NCBI RefSeq assembly: GCF_963677565.1
Contig: NZ_OY781981.1
Location: 434,001 to 498,000 of the forward strand
From: an uncultured Draconibacterium sp.
GTDB taxonomy: Bacteria; Bacteroidota; Bacteroidia; Bacteroidales; Prolixibacteraceae
Length of the DNA: 64,000 bases
Direction: 5' to 3'
Positions 1 to 8,890 of this stretch are shown one piece after another. The notes below the pieces were generated by a model that saw only the letters and a program-made list of their open reading frames with translations, ran no database searches and was not told the DNA's origin. Numbering within the stretch: the first letter of the stretch is position 1; each line of letters begins with the position of its first letter. The position numbers and the translations under genes are program-made.

Positions 1-2
1 TA

Positions 3-2183
3 GTGTCATTTGCCATCTCCCTACTTTTAGGCACATTGAACTTATACTATTCAGTCATTAATAAAGCTATAGAAAAAACTCCCCCTGCTGTTATAATTTC
101 GCTACTGTTTGTTTCGGTTTATTTATACCTGGCATCGCTGTTTAATTACGAAGGAGTAAATGAGGACCTTGCAATTATGTCCCTGGTTCTTTCAATTATC
201 CTGCAGTTCATTTGTGTGATTAAAACCAAACTACTCGCAAAAGTAAAGTTTAAGCACTTTTTCCGCCTGATATTTTTGATTTGTTTAATCATTCAGATTT
301 ATCATTTTCTTTCATTACAAAATACACACATCCTTGAATTCCTGAATATTGCAAGTAACAAAGGCAATTCTAAAATGCAGAACGTTGCCTTGTTTGGGTT
401 ATTTTTTGTGTTTATAATCGTGCCGTTTACTTTAAACGGAAAATCAAAAATCAACCACAAACCGGGATTCCTTTCCTTTGTGCTCAGTATTGTTTTCTTA
501 TCCGGATTTATCCTGGTTTGGAACCCGCTGGTTACTTTTTCAACGTACCCTGAAGCTTTCCGGTTTGGAACAGGATCAATAATGAACAGCGGATTGGTTT
601 TAATGGCACAAATTATTCTGGGATTTTTGTTAATCTATTGGATTTCTCCCAAAAGTCTTCGTCTCTGGCTGTCCGTTATCTCTGTAATGTTGGTACTAAT
701 AAGCATTATCCACAGTGCGATTATCCCAATAAATGTGGGAACACTTCAAGGACTTAATTACTCCAGAAGCAGCGAATTAGACACACCATACTTAGAATAT
801 TTAACAGAGTCGTTCGCCATTGTGGGGCTCTATTTTTTGGTTCACTATTTCTACCGAAAAAATAAACTCAGAAGCCTGAACATATTCCTTGCTCTTGTAA
901 ATTTAATTGTAATTGGACAGGCAGTTTTCGCTCTAAATGCTGCAGATTTAAATCATATTGATGAAGGAGATCGAATTGTAAGCCAGGCAAAAAGTATTGA
1001 TGTCTCGGATCATAACATTACCTTATCGAAAGACCAGGAAAACGTAGTTGTGATAATGTTGGATATGATTGAAGGATGGTTCTTTCAACGTTATTTGGAG
1101 GAAAACCGGAAAAATAAAAAGAATTTTGATGGCTTCACCTATTATCCCAACACTGTCTCATCGACTAATTACACCGGGGGATCGATGCCGGGACTGATCG
1201 GCGGATATGAATTTGCCCCTTTGCTTTTGGATCAGGATAAAGAGCATACACTGGGTGAAAAAATGACCCGCGCTGCCGAAACCTTACGCGATAAAGCGCA
1301 AGAAAACGGATATTTTTATACGTGCAGCGATTTGCCTTATTGCAAAATCGACAAAAGTACTTACGATCGTTATATCCCAGTTTGGAGCGATAACTGGAGC
1401 CCGTTAAAAAAGGTGCTTAATATTGGACAGTCTCGTAATATTGGCGTGGAGATATTAAGGTACAATACCTTGTTTTTCAGCTCTCCCCTGCTGTTTAAAT
1501 CGGTTATTTACGATAACGGTTCCTGGCATATGCATCAAACAGGTGTTAATGAACACAACGACATTACCCGGCATTACAACTCGTTACGCGCCTTGCCCTA
1601 TATTACCGACAATAAAGCAAACCGGAAAACCTACACCTTTATGTCGTATAAAGCCACACATTTTCCCTGGGATATTATTGACGAAGATGGTTCGTTTGTG
1701 TCAAATGTAGATCCTTTCACCAATAATAAATGGGGATTGGATATTGTCTCGCAGTGGATAAATGTGCTGAAATCCTTAGGTGTTTACGATAATACACGTA
1801 TTGTTATTGCCAGCGACCACGGATTACGACATGTTAAAGACACCGCTGCAGTTATGATAGACCATCCCTATCAAAACATTAACTACGATAAAGTTCCTTT
1901 TGCCGATATGCTAAATTTTTCTTCGTTATTATTGGTAAAAGATTTTTCATCAACCGGAGAAATTTCGATAGATTCGACGCTGATGAGTTCGCTTGATGTT
2001 CAGAATATTTCGTTTAACGGAAATTCACCATTAATGATTGATTCTATTGATAATAGAACTTTTAATGCACTTAAGGTATCATGGAAAATCAAAATGTTCG
2101 AGAATAAGAACTATCCTATACTTCGGGGTTACAACATAAAGGAGAACATTTATAACATAAACAATTGGACCAGAATAAAATAA
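3..2183 (+). CDS. Membrane protein with alkaline-phosphatase/sulfatase-superfamily domain (5' end cut by window)
   Basis: The frame is open to the window edge, and the first possible start (GTG at 3) gives a protein that begins inside a membrane segment, so the true start is probably upstream. The first 310 or so visible residues are a run of membrane helices. The rest is a periplasmic alkaline-phosphatase-fold domain: a metal-binding Asp in VVIMLDMIEGWF near residue 350, a candidate nucleophile Thr in NYTGGSMPG near 388, a His in THFPWD and a metal Asp-His in IVIASDHG near 600. That architecture resembles LtaS- and EptA-type transferases that place phospho-groups on surface polymers; the substrate is unknown. 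It is a clear paralogue of the next gene: both carry P[IV]NVGTLQ before the enzyme domain. It may also carry a YidC-like part upstream of the window. Confidence 0.75.
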   Translation: MSFAISLLLGTLNLYYSVINKAIEKTPPAVIISLLFVSVYLYLASLFNYEGVNEDLAIMSLVLSIILQFICVIKTKLLAKVKFKHFFRLIFLICLIIQIYHFLSLQNTHILEFLNIASNKGNSKMQNVALFGLFFVFIIVPFTLNGKSKINHKPGFLSFVLSIVFLSGFILVWNPLVTFSTYPEAFRFGTGSIMNSGLVLMAQIILGFLLIYWISPKSLRLWLSVISVMLVLISIIHSAIIPINVGTLQGLNYSRSSELDTPYLEYLTESFAIVGLYFLVHYFYRKNKLRSLNIFLALVNLIVIGQAVFALNAADLNHIDEGDRIVSQAKSIDVSDHNITLSKDQENVVVIMLDMIEGWFFQRYLEENRKNKKNFDGFTYYPNTVSSTNYTGGSMPGLIGGYEFAPLLLDQDKEHTLGEKMTRAAETLRDKAQENGYFYTCSDLPYCKIDKSTYDRYIPVWSDNWSPLKKVLNIGQSRNIGVEILRYNTLFFSSPLLFKSVIYDNGSWHMHQTGVNEHNDITRHYNSLRALPYITDNKANRKTYTFMSYKATHFPWDIIDEDGSFVSNVDPFTNNKWGLDIVSQWINVLKSLGVYDNTRIVIASDHGLRHVKDTAAVMIDHPYQNINYDKVPFADMLNFSSLLLVKDFSSTGEISIDSTLMSSLDVQNISFNGNSPLMIDSIDNRTFNALKVSWKIKMFENKNYPILRGYNIKENIYNINNWTRIK

Positions 2184-2189
2184 CCATAC

Positions 2190-5100
2190 ATGGATAAAAT
2201 ATTTTCACCATTTATATTTTTAGTCCGTACCATTTTTGAGGCCGGTTATTACCTAACAGGCAGCTATGGATTGGCAATACTGCTTTTAAGTTTTGCTATT
2301 TCGTTGTTGCTGCTTCCCATATTCATTTATATCGAAAAAGCGAAAAAACACGACGATGCCATTAAAAAGTGTATGCAACCTTTGGTGGAAGAGATTAAAC
2401 AGGTTTACACCGGGCAGGAGCGTTATTATTATTTAAAAACATTAAACCGGCAATTTGGTTACAGCCAGTTTAAAGCACTCATTCCAATATTAAGTTTGCT
2501 GGTACAAATACCATTTTTTATTGCCGCGTATCAATACCTCGATAATCTGGAAGCTATTCAAGGTATATCATTTGGGCCATTAACAGACCTTTCAAAACCC
2601 GACCACTTATTTGGAATAGTGAATGTACTGCCTATTTTAATGACAGTTGTAAATTTGCTGACTGCCTGGTTTTACACCCGAAACGGCAATACAGCGGAGC
2701 GTAAACAAATGGTTATTGTTGCCGGAGCATTTCTGGTGCTGTTGTTCAATCTGCCATCGGGATTGGTTTTGTATTGGACCATGAATAACGTTTTTGCATT
2801 TTTGCGTCTGTTTATAACAAACAAGGAGGTATTTAAGCGCTCCGACAAATCAACACCATCAGTTTCTTTATCCACTTTCCTACCGATAGTCTTTTTGGTG
2901 TTTGCGTTTATAACAGTAATTGCACAGATAAATTGGGCAATGAGCCGAAGTTTGGAGCCATTGCCAGCGCGTATTCTTGCATCACTATTCGGATCGATGC
3001 TGTTAACCAGTTTTGTTGGGTTGCTTTTCAAATCGTTTCGAACTGCTGTAAAAGAAGATTTCATAAAGAATAAAAAGCACTATTTCTACGCCACACAACT
3101 TTCGGTTGTGCTTGCGCTGGTGGCTACAATTTACTGGTCGATCACACACCGGTTCGATCATTTTATTAGTCTCGCGTTTCAGCTTGCTGGAGCCGCAGTT
3201 GTTCTTGTTTGGTCGTGTATTCTTATTAAAACGCCGGTAAAAAAAGCTATCCTTAAAATTCAGCAGCTGGCTATTCATAACGCGGTATATTATATTGCAT
3301 TTGCAGCTGTTATTTACTTCTATCTTTCGGGTAAATATTATTACCACGGAGAAAATAGTGCGCTACTTGTGCTATCAATTATTGCACTGATTCCTTTACA
3401 AATCCTGTTAGCAATAAAATTCTTTAGTAGCGAATCGCGGGGATCGTTAAGATGGAATGTTTCCCTGGTAATTTCAAGCCTTTTTCTTTTGGCACAGGCC
3501 GAAATATTTTTGGTAACAATGCGGAACAGTTTTGTACTCTTCAGTTGGTTGTCGCTACCAGAAAGTATAAAAGAACAGTGCAGTTTGGCATCCATTATTC
3601 TCGCAGGAATTGGAGCAACCGTATTGCCATTTTATTTCGCGGTTAAAACAATTGCTGAGAACAAAAATGGATTCAGCAGAAAATGGATCATTGCCTACAC
3701 GCTGGTAACATTTTATATTGTTACCCTGGTATTTTGGTGGAAACCGTTGATGGTTTATGCATCCTTCCCATACAACTTCAACTTTGTTGCTACAGATATC
3801 ATTACAAACAATTTTGACATTGCTGCATCTACTTTTATTGTAGCGCTTGTTCTGTTTGTAGTAGCACCAAATCAACTCAGAAAAGTGCTAACCAAGTTGA
3901 TGCTGGGCTTATCCATATTGTTTTACGTAAATACATTTCTTGTTCCGGTAAACGTCGGCACCCTGCAAGACAGCATGTTCTCTGAAGAGAGCAAACTTGC
4001 TTTTAACTTATGGTTTTATGTATTGGAATTTGCATTTATAATTGGTACCATAGCCTTTGTCTCGTACCTGATAAAAAAAGACTATCACAAATATATTACT
4101 TACGCGTTTATATTTTTCATCCTTATCACAATTGGTCAAAGTACGTACAAATCAGGAACAAAAGGGCAACTTTTTGTCGACAAGAAAGGCCAGAAAAATG
4201 GACCGGCAGTTGATAAAGTAATTCCCTTCTCGCAAACCAAAGAGAATATTTTATTCTTTATTCCCGATGGATTACAGGGGTGGTTTATGAAAGACCTTTT
4301 GGAAGAACATCCGGAATACAAAGAAATTTTCAAAGGATTTAAGTGGTATCCGAACACGGTTTCAACATCGAACTTTACTTATGCATCGATGCCCGCAATG
4401 ATTAGTGGCAACGAGTTTAACATTGCCAGTATGAATGCAATGAATGAGGGATCGATACTAAACAAATACCGGCTTTCAACTGAAGCATTTTACAAAAGAG
4501 TAAAAGAGAACGACTACTATTTTTCGAGTGGTAAAATGGGTTACTCAAGTGTTGATTATGATCGATTTGATAATTTTATTCCATGGTGGGATCCTTCGTG
4601 GGACAAAGTGCTGAAACTTGGCAGCAGTATTGAGATTTGGTACACCCGCTTTTGGGAAAACTCGCTGTTCTATGGAGTTCCGTTATGTTTTAAACCGCTG
4701 ATTTATAACGAACGAAACTGGTTGGTACATTTCGATGAATCGTACCAGAAAAGTAACGAAACTATACCACACTATTTTGTGCAAATTCTACCCAACATTT
4801 CGGTAAATACAAGTACTGAAAAGAATTTTATTTTCTTTCATTCTACTTATACACACGCTCCATGGAACGTGGTTGAAAACGGACAAATCACCAAAAATGT
4901 ACACCCTTACCGAAACCAGGTGAAGTTCTTCGAAGACTTCTCGAAATGGGTAAAATGGTTGCAGGAAAACAATGTTTACGACAATACTAAAATCGTTATT
5001 GCATCGGATCATGGTCCGGAGTGGTACCACTATGATGGAAAAGCAGAAGTGGATGTTCCACTGGAAAACTATGACTACTACAAATTCAGAAAAGACCTGT

Positions 5101-5402
5101 TTCTGCGCTTAAACTGTTTAATGATGGTGAAGGATTTTAATGCCGAAGGTCCGCTGGAAGAAGATTGGCGTACCATGAGCAATGCAGATATTCCGTCAAT
5201 TGTGTTTAATGATAACGATCCAACGCAGGGAGAGGAACAAGTTGGACGCGAAATACATACTTTCCTTACGTGGTGGCATCAGGATTTGAAAACCCGGTCG
5301 AAATATAATATTCGTCAATCGTTCAAGGTTAAAGGAAATATTTACGACTACAACAATTGGGAATTGATGGAGGCCAATGAAGAAGAAAAAACCGATGAGT
5401 AA
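2190..5402 (+). CDS. YidC/Oxa1-like insertase domain fused to alkaline-phosphatase/sulfatase-type domain
   Basis: This 1070-residue protein begins with a region that reads as a full YidC/Oxa1 core (residues 1-215). It has a first core helix ending LLLLPIF, a charged coiled loop (QPLVEEIKQVY...LNRQFGYS), the helix pair LIPILSLLVQIPFFIAAYQYL, FGIVNVLPILMTVVNLL, and the family hallmark LPSGLVLYWTMNN. The conserved groove Arg of the first core helix seems absent. Residues 220-660 hold many more helices. From about 680 to the end is a periplasmic domain with Asp in LFFIPDGLQGW, candidate nucleophile Thr in NFTYASMP, His in THAPWN and IVIASDHGPEW, as in metal-dependent phospho- and sulfo-transferases. 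It lies six bases after its paralogue and upstream of a GH16-like lipoprotein and an MBOAT/SGNH pair, so a role in exporting or decorating a surface glycan is inferred. Both halves are confident; their joint function is unknown. Confidence 0.85.
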   Translation: MDKIFSPFIFLVRTIFEAGYYLTGSYGLAILLLSFAISLLLLPIFIYIEKAKKHDDAIKKCMQPLVEEIKQVYTGQERYYYLKTLNRQFGYSQFKALIPILSLLVQIPFFIAAYQYLDNLEAIQGISFGPLTDLSKPDHLFGIVNVLPILMTVVNLLTAWFYTRNGNTAERKQMVIVAGAFLVLLFNLPSGLVLYWTMNNVFAFLRLFITNKEVFKRSDKSTPSVSLSTFLPIVFLVFAFITVIAQINWAMSRSLEPLPARILASLFGSMLLTSFVGLLFKSFRTAVKEDFIKNKKHYFYATQLSVVLALVATIYWSITHRFDHFISLAFQLAGAAVVLVWSCILIKTPVKKAILKIQQLAIHNAVYYIAFAAVIYFYLSGKYYYHGENSALLVLSIIALIPLQILLAIKFFSSESRGSLRWNVSLVISSLFLLAQAEIFLVTMRNSFVLFSWLSLPESIKEQCSLASIILAGIGATVLPFYFAVKTIAENKNGFSRKWIIAYTLVTFYIVTLVFWWKPLMVYASFPYNFNFVATDIITNNFDIAASTFIVALVLFVVAPNQLRKVLTKLMLGLSILFYVNTFLVPVNVGTLQDSMFSEESKLAFNLWFYVLEFAFIIGTIAFVSYLIKKDYHKYITYAFIFFILITIGQSTYKSGTKGQLFVDKKGQKNGPAVDKVIPFSQTKENILFFIPDGLQGWFMKDLLEEHPEYKEIFKGFKWYPNTVSTSNFTYASMPAMISGNEFNIASMNAMNEGSILNKYRLSTEAFYKRVKENDYYFSSGKMGYSSVDYDRFDNFIPWWDPSWDKVLKLGSSIEIWYTRFWENSLFYGVPLCFKPLIYNERNWLVHFDESYQKSNETIPHYFVQILPNISVNTSTEKNFIFFHSTYTHAPWNVVENGQITKNVHPYRNQVKFFEDFSKWVKWLQENNVYDNTKIVIASDHGPEWYHYDGKAEVDVPLENYDYYKFRKDLFLRLNCLMMVKDFNAEGPLEEDWRTMSNADIPSIVFNDNDPTQGEEQVGREIHTFLTWWHQDLKTRSKYNIRQSFKVKGNIYDYNNWELMEANEEEKTDE

Positions 5403-5463
5403 TAACCAAACCAGAATTCATATCTTATCCAAATTATATTTGTATTACCAAAAGATAAACCAA

Positions 5464-7452
5464 ATGAGCAAGCTATTGAGATTTTTTTTGTTGCTGGGCA
5501 TAACTAGTTCGATATTGTATTCGTGCTCCGACACAACAAATAGCGTGATCAAAGATTTTAGTCCGCTAACCAACATGGGCGAATACGATACAATTGTATT
5601 ACCAATGGATTTAGATAACGCGATCGTCAATGGTATAATCATTCCATCTTCAAAACAAACTACCGATGGTTACTTTTCATTTGATTTTGAAACCGATAAA
5701 ACTGATGTATCGAAACAATATTTCTACAAAATATATTACCAGAATAGCAGCTACAAATTTCCCGAGATTAAAAATGGCGGCATCCACCCCTATTGCCACG
5801 AGAATTTTTACGGAAGCTGGGAAAATGTATCTGAAGGATTTAAAGCAGTTACCGGCAACAGGGTAACAGATAAATTTCGGATTGTTGGAAATCCGAGAGA
5901 CGAACGTTTGTACTATGGTGGCGATATAAGTAAGCAGGTTTTTAGTAAAGAGCGTATTGACGGACTAAAAAATGCCATGCGAAATACACCTGAATGGTTC
6001 AAATCAATTCAGGAGAAAGCACAAAAAGAAAACCGGGATATTGAGCAGCAACTTTTTCTCGATGCTTTGTGGATGATTAAAGATGAAACGCGGAAAGGAG
6101 ATTTTAACCATCGCTGGAAAAGAAATCCGCGGGTTGGAAATTATGAGTTTATGCTTGTGGTTGCCGATCAAGCGGCTTTAGCAAATCTCCCTGATTACAT
6201 TAAAAATATTGGGCAAACCGATGAAAAAAGTTCGTTCATCAATCCCTTTTACTATTTCAGAAATGGCGAAGGGAGCAAAATGGATGGGGTTTCGGTGATG
6301 ACTTCGGATCGTGTTCTAAAAGTATCGGCAACCATCGATCCGGCCAAAGGTTTATATATAAATCCGGCACAACAACGCGACGAGAACATTGATACACAAT
6401 ACCTGTCGGACGCGTGCAACAGCACCGAAGATTTGTACGAAAACGCCCGGTTCGAGCAATACTCACATGCCATTGACAGAGGATACACGATGAGAAATGT
6501 TCCTCTGGTTCGTGATGTAATTAACGAACCTTATTCTCAGGATGATTTTTTCGGCGCCATGGAAAAATACGATTCTACAGAATTAATTGTAGGACATTCG
6601 TTTAACAGCCAAACACCGTGCGAAACTGCTTTCATTCAAGACAGTGTGCTTACTTTGATTAATCCCGGCAATGTTGAGGGCAAGGAATTACGCAAGCAAA
6701 ATGTTGGAGCTAAAACGCGCATTGGTTTTACTTATGGCAAATTCCGTGGGAAAATTAAATTCCCGCGACAACTAAATAACGACAACGTTTGGAATGGGCT
6801 TACCAATGCCTTCTGGCTGATATACCAGGATGAAGCCGAATGGAATAACCGCCGGCCTGCCGAACGTGACGGATATATTCCAAAAGGAGAAGATGGAGAA
6901 GAATCGCTGGAAAAAAAGCAAAAAAATTACTTCTATTCCGAAATTGATATTGAGATTGTAAAAACATCGCCAACCTGGGATAATGAGGAATTTTTGAAAG
7001 ACGACGACCGCGAATCGGACAATGTAATGTTTTGTTGTACCAACTGGGATCTGGCAAATCAGGATCCACAAAAATTCTTTAAAGGAGTCGACGACATTTC
7101 GTATAAAGACAAAACATTTGAGCTGCATCGCTGGACAGATCACTACAAAGCTGTAACATCGAAATACCCGATTAAAAACGACAAATTATACGATCCGGAA
7201 TATTTCTACTACGAAATAGAATGGAAACCAACAGAAATAATCTGGCGGGCCGGACCAACACCCGACAATATGGAATTGTGTGGTTATATGAATGATGAAT
7301 ACACGTCGATACCAAATAATCAAATGTTGTGTATTATTACACAGGAGTTCCATTATGCCGAATGGTGGCCATTTCAACCCTTCTCTCAGAATGGTGTTCC
7401 ATTCCCCAAAAACGATATCGAAGGGAAAGTGTATGAAATTGTTGTAGAATAA
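5464..7452 (+). CDS. Lipoprotein with C-terminal GH16-family glycanase domain
   Basis: I start at ATG 5464 because it gives a classical lipoprotein signal (MSKLLRFFLLLGITSSILYSC, lipobox LYSC); the in-frame ATGs at 5377 and 5395 would add a charged leader in front of it. About 450 residues of unrecognised sequence follow. The last 230 residues look like a GH16 concanavalin-A-type fold: YGKFRGKIKFP, AFWLIYQ, then the catalytic signature SEIDIEI near residue 491 (the E-x-D-x-E arrangement of lichenase-type enzymes), and YEIEWKPTEIIWRAG near the end. GH16 enzymes cut beta-1,3/1,4-glucans and galactans. In this operon the enzyme may trim or process the polymer that neighbouring proteins modify. 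The gene starts 61 bases after the preceding stop. Confidence 0.7.
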   Translation: MSKLLRFFLLLGITSSILYSCSDTTNSVIKDFSPLTNMGEYDTIVLPMDLDNAIVNGIIIPSSKQTTDGYFSFDFETDKTDVSKQYFYKIYYQNSSYKFPEIKNGGIHPYCHENFYGSWENVSEGFKAVTGNRVTDKFRIVGNPRDERLYYGGDISKQVFSKERIDGLKNAMRNTPEWFKSIQEKAQKENRDIEQQLFLDALWMIKDETRKGDFNHRWKRNPRVGNYEFMLVVADQAALANLPDYIKNIGQTDEKSSFINPFYYFRNGEGSKMDGVSVMTSDRVLKVSATIDPAKGLYINPAQQRDENIDTQYLSDACNSTEDLYENARFEQYSHAIDRGYTMRNVPLVRDVINEPYSQDDFFGAMEKYDSTELIVGHSFNSQTPCETAFIQDSVLTLINPGNVEGKELRKQNVGAKTRIGFTYGKFRGKIKFPRQLNNDNVWNGLTNAFWLIYQDEAEWNNRRPAERDGYIPKGEDGEESLEKKQKNYFYSEIDIEIVKTSPTWDNEEFLKDDDRESDNVMFCCTNWDLANQDPQKFFKGVDDISYKDKTFELHRWTDHYKAVTSKYPIKNDKLYDPEYFYYEIEWKPTEIIWRAGPTPDNMELCGYMNDEYTSIPNNQMLCIITQEFHYAEWWPFQPFSQNGVPFPKNDIEGKVYEIVVE

Positions 7453-7466
7453 GTTAGTTCACGAAT

Positions 7467-8888
7467 ATGTTATTTAGCAGTATCCTTTTTCTTTGCATAT
7501 TTCTACCGCTGGTATTAATAATTTATCATGCGGTTGGGCACAAACTCAGAAACTATGTGCTGCTTGTTTCAAGCCTTGCATTTTATGCCTGGGGCGCTCC
7601 TAAATTTGTGTTTCTGTTACTGGCATCACTCACCATTAACTTTTATGTTGTTCGCCAAATTCATCGCGATGCCAAACACCGGCAACTGTACCTTTGGACT
7701 TCAGTATTCATAAATATTGGACTGCTTGCTTATTTTAAGTATGCAAATTTTTTTATCGAAAATTTTAATGTATTGCTTCAATCGGCCGGATTTGAATCGG
7801 TACAATGGACAGCGGTAGCACTACCGATCGGAATTTCATTTTTCACCTTTCAATCAATGACATACACCATTGATGTATACCGAAAAGTTCATGCTCCGCT
7901 CAAAAGAATTAGCGACTATTTCCTCTATATTTTGATGTTTCCTCAGCTAATCGCCGGGCCCATTGTTCGTTTTAATACGGTTGCCGACGATATTATAGAC
8001 CGAAGAAATAATGAAACATTGGATGAAAAGCTGCACGGATTATATCGGTTTGTGATCGGTTTATCAAAAAAGATGCTTATTGCAAATGTATTGGGCGAGC
8101 AAGTTGATGCCATTTATTCACTCCCCCATCCCGAAGTTACATTACCGCTAGCCTGGATAGCTGCCGTAGCTTATTCTTTTCAAATCTATTTCGATTTTAG
8201 CGGCTACTCCGATATGGCCATTGGTTTAGGACGTATTTTTGGATTCAAATTCCCTGAGAACTTTAATAATCCTTACATATCGCAGAACATAACCGAGTTT
8301 TGGCGCCGATGGCATATTACCTTAAGTGAGTGGATGCGCGACTACCTGTACATTCCTCTTGGCGGTAACCGCGTGAAAACTCAAAGGCGCTTGTACGCGA
8401 ACTTAATTACTGTATTTTTAATCTCCGGCTTGTGGCACGGCGCTTCGTGGAACTTTGTGATTTGGGGGGCATGGCATGGCTGTTTTCTTATCCTCGATCG
8501 CATTTTTCTAATTAAACTTTTCAAAAGAATCGGAACAATCCCGCGTGTACTATTCACCTATTTTGTTGTAGTAATTGGCTGGGTAATCTTCCGCATTGAA
8601 AACCTGCCAGATATCCGTTTTTACCTCGCAAAGATGTTCTCGACTGATATGTCGTTAGCAGATTATCACCTGTCTGCAGAATCAAGATACATCATGCTTC
8701 TTGCTGCTTTATTCTCTGTTATCACACTCTCTAAGGCAGGAAAACGACTACAAACATTTGTATTTTATACGAATTACAAACGTTCCACTCACATTGTGGT
8801 CAGTATAATTTTACTGGTTTTGCTTGTAATTAATTTGAGTGCAGTTACATCGTCAGACTTTAACCCGTTCATTTACTTTAGGTTTTAA
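7467..8888 (+). CDS. MBOAT O-acyltransferase, AlgI-like
   Basis: This 473-residue polytopic protein has the membrane-bound O-acyltransferase signature: PQLIAGPIVRF, IYFDFSGYSDMAIGLGRIFGF, FWRRWHITLSEWMRDYLYIPLGG, and the catalytic His in LWHGASWNFVIWGAWHG near residue 323. Family members such as AlgI and DltB carry acyl (usually acetyl) groups across the inner membrane to an extracellular polymer. The AlgJ/AlgX-like gene begins two bases after its stop, which matches the usual AlgI-AlgJ pairing. The acceptor glycan cannot be told from sequence. It is co-directional with the GH16 lipoprotein 14 bases upstream. Confidence 0.92.
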   Translation: MLFSSILFLCIFLPLVLIIYHAVGHKLRNYVLLVSSLAFYAWGAPKFVFLLLASLTINFYVVRQIHRDAKHRQLYLWTSVFINIGLLAYFKYANFFIENFNVLLQSAGFESVQWTAVALPIGISFFTFQSMTYTIDVYRKVHAPLKRISDYFLYILMFPQLIAGPIVRFNTVADDIIDRRNNETLDEKLHGLYRFVIGLSKKMLIANVLGEQVDAIYSLPHPEVTLPLAWIAAVAYSFQIYFDFSGYSDMAIGLGRIFGFKFPENFNNPYISQNITEFWRRWHITLSEWMRDYLYIPLGGNRVKTQRRLYANLITVFLISGLWHGASWNFVIWGAWHGCFLILDRIFLIKLFKRIGTIPRVLFTYFVVVIGWVIFRIENLPDIRFYLAKMFSTDMSLADYHLSAESRYIMLLAALFSVITLSKAGKRLQTFVFYTNYKRSTHIVVSIILLVLLVINLSAVTSSDFNPFIYFRF

Positions 8889-8890
8889 TC

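Noticed and set aside
5377..5463. Earlier starts (5377, 5395) for the GH16-like lipoprotein
   Set aside because: They place about 29 charged residues before a clean lipoprotein signal that starts at 5464.
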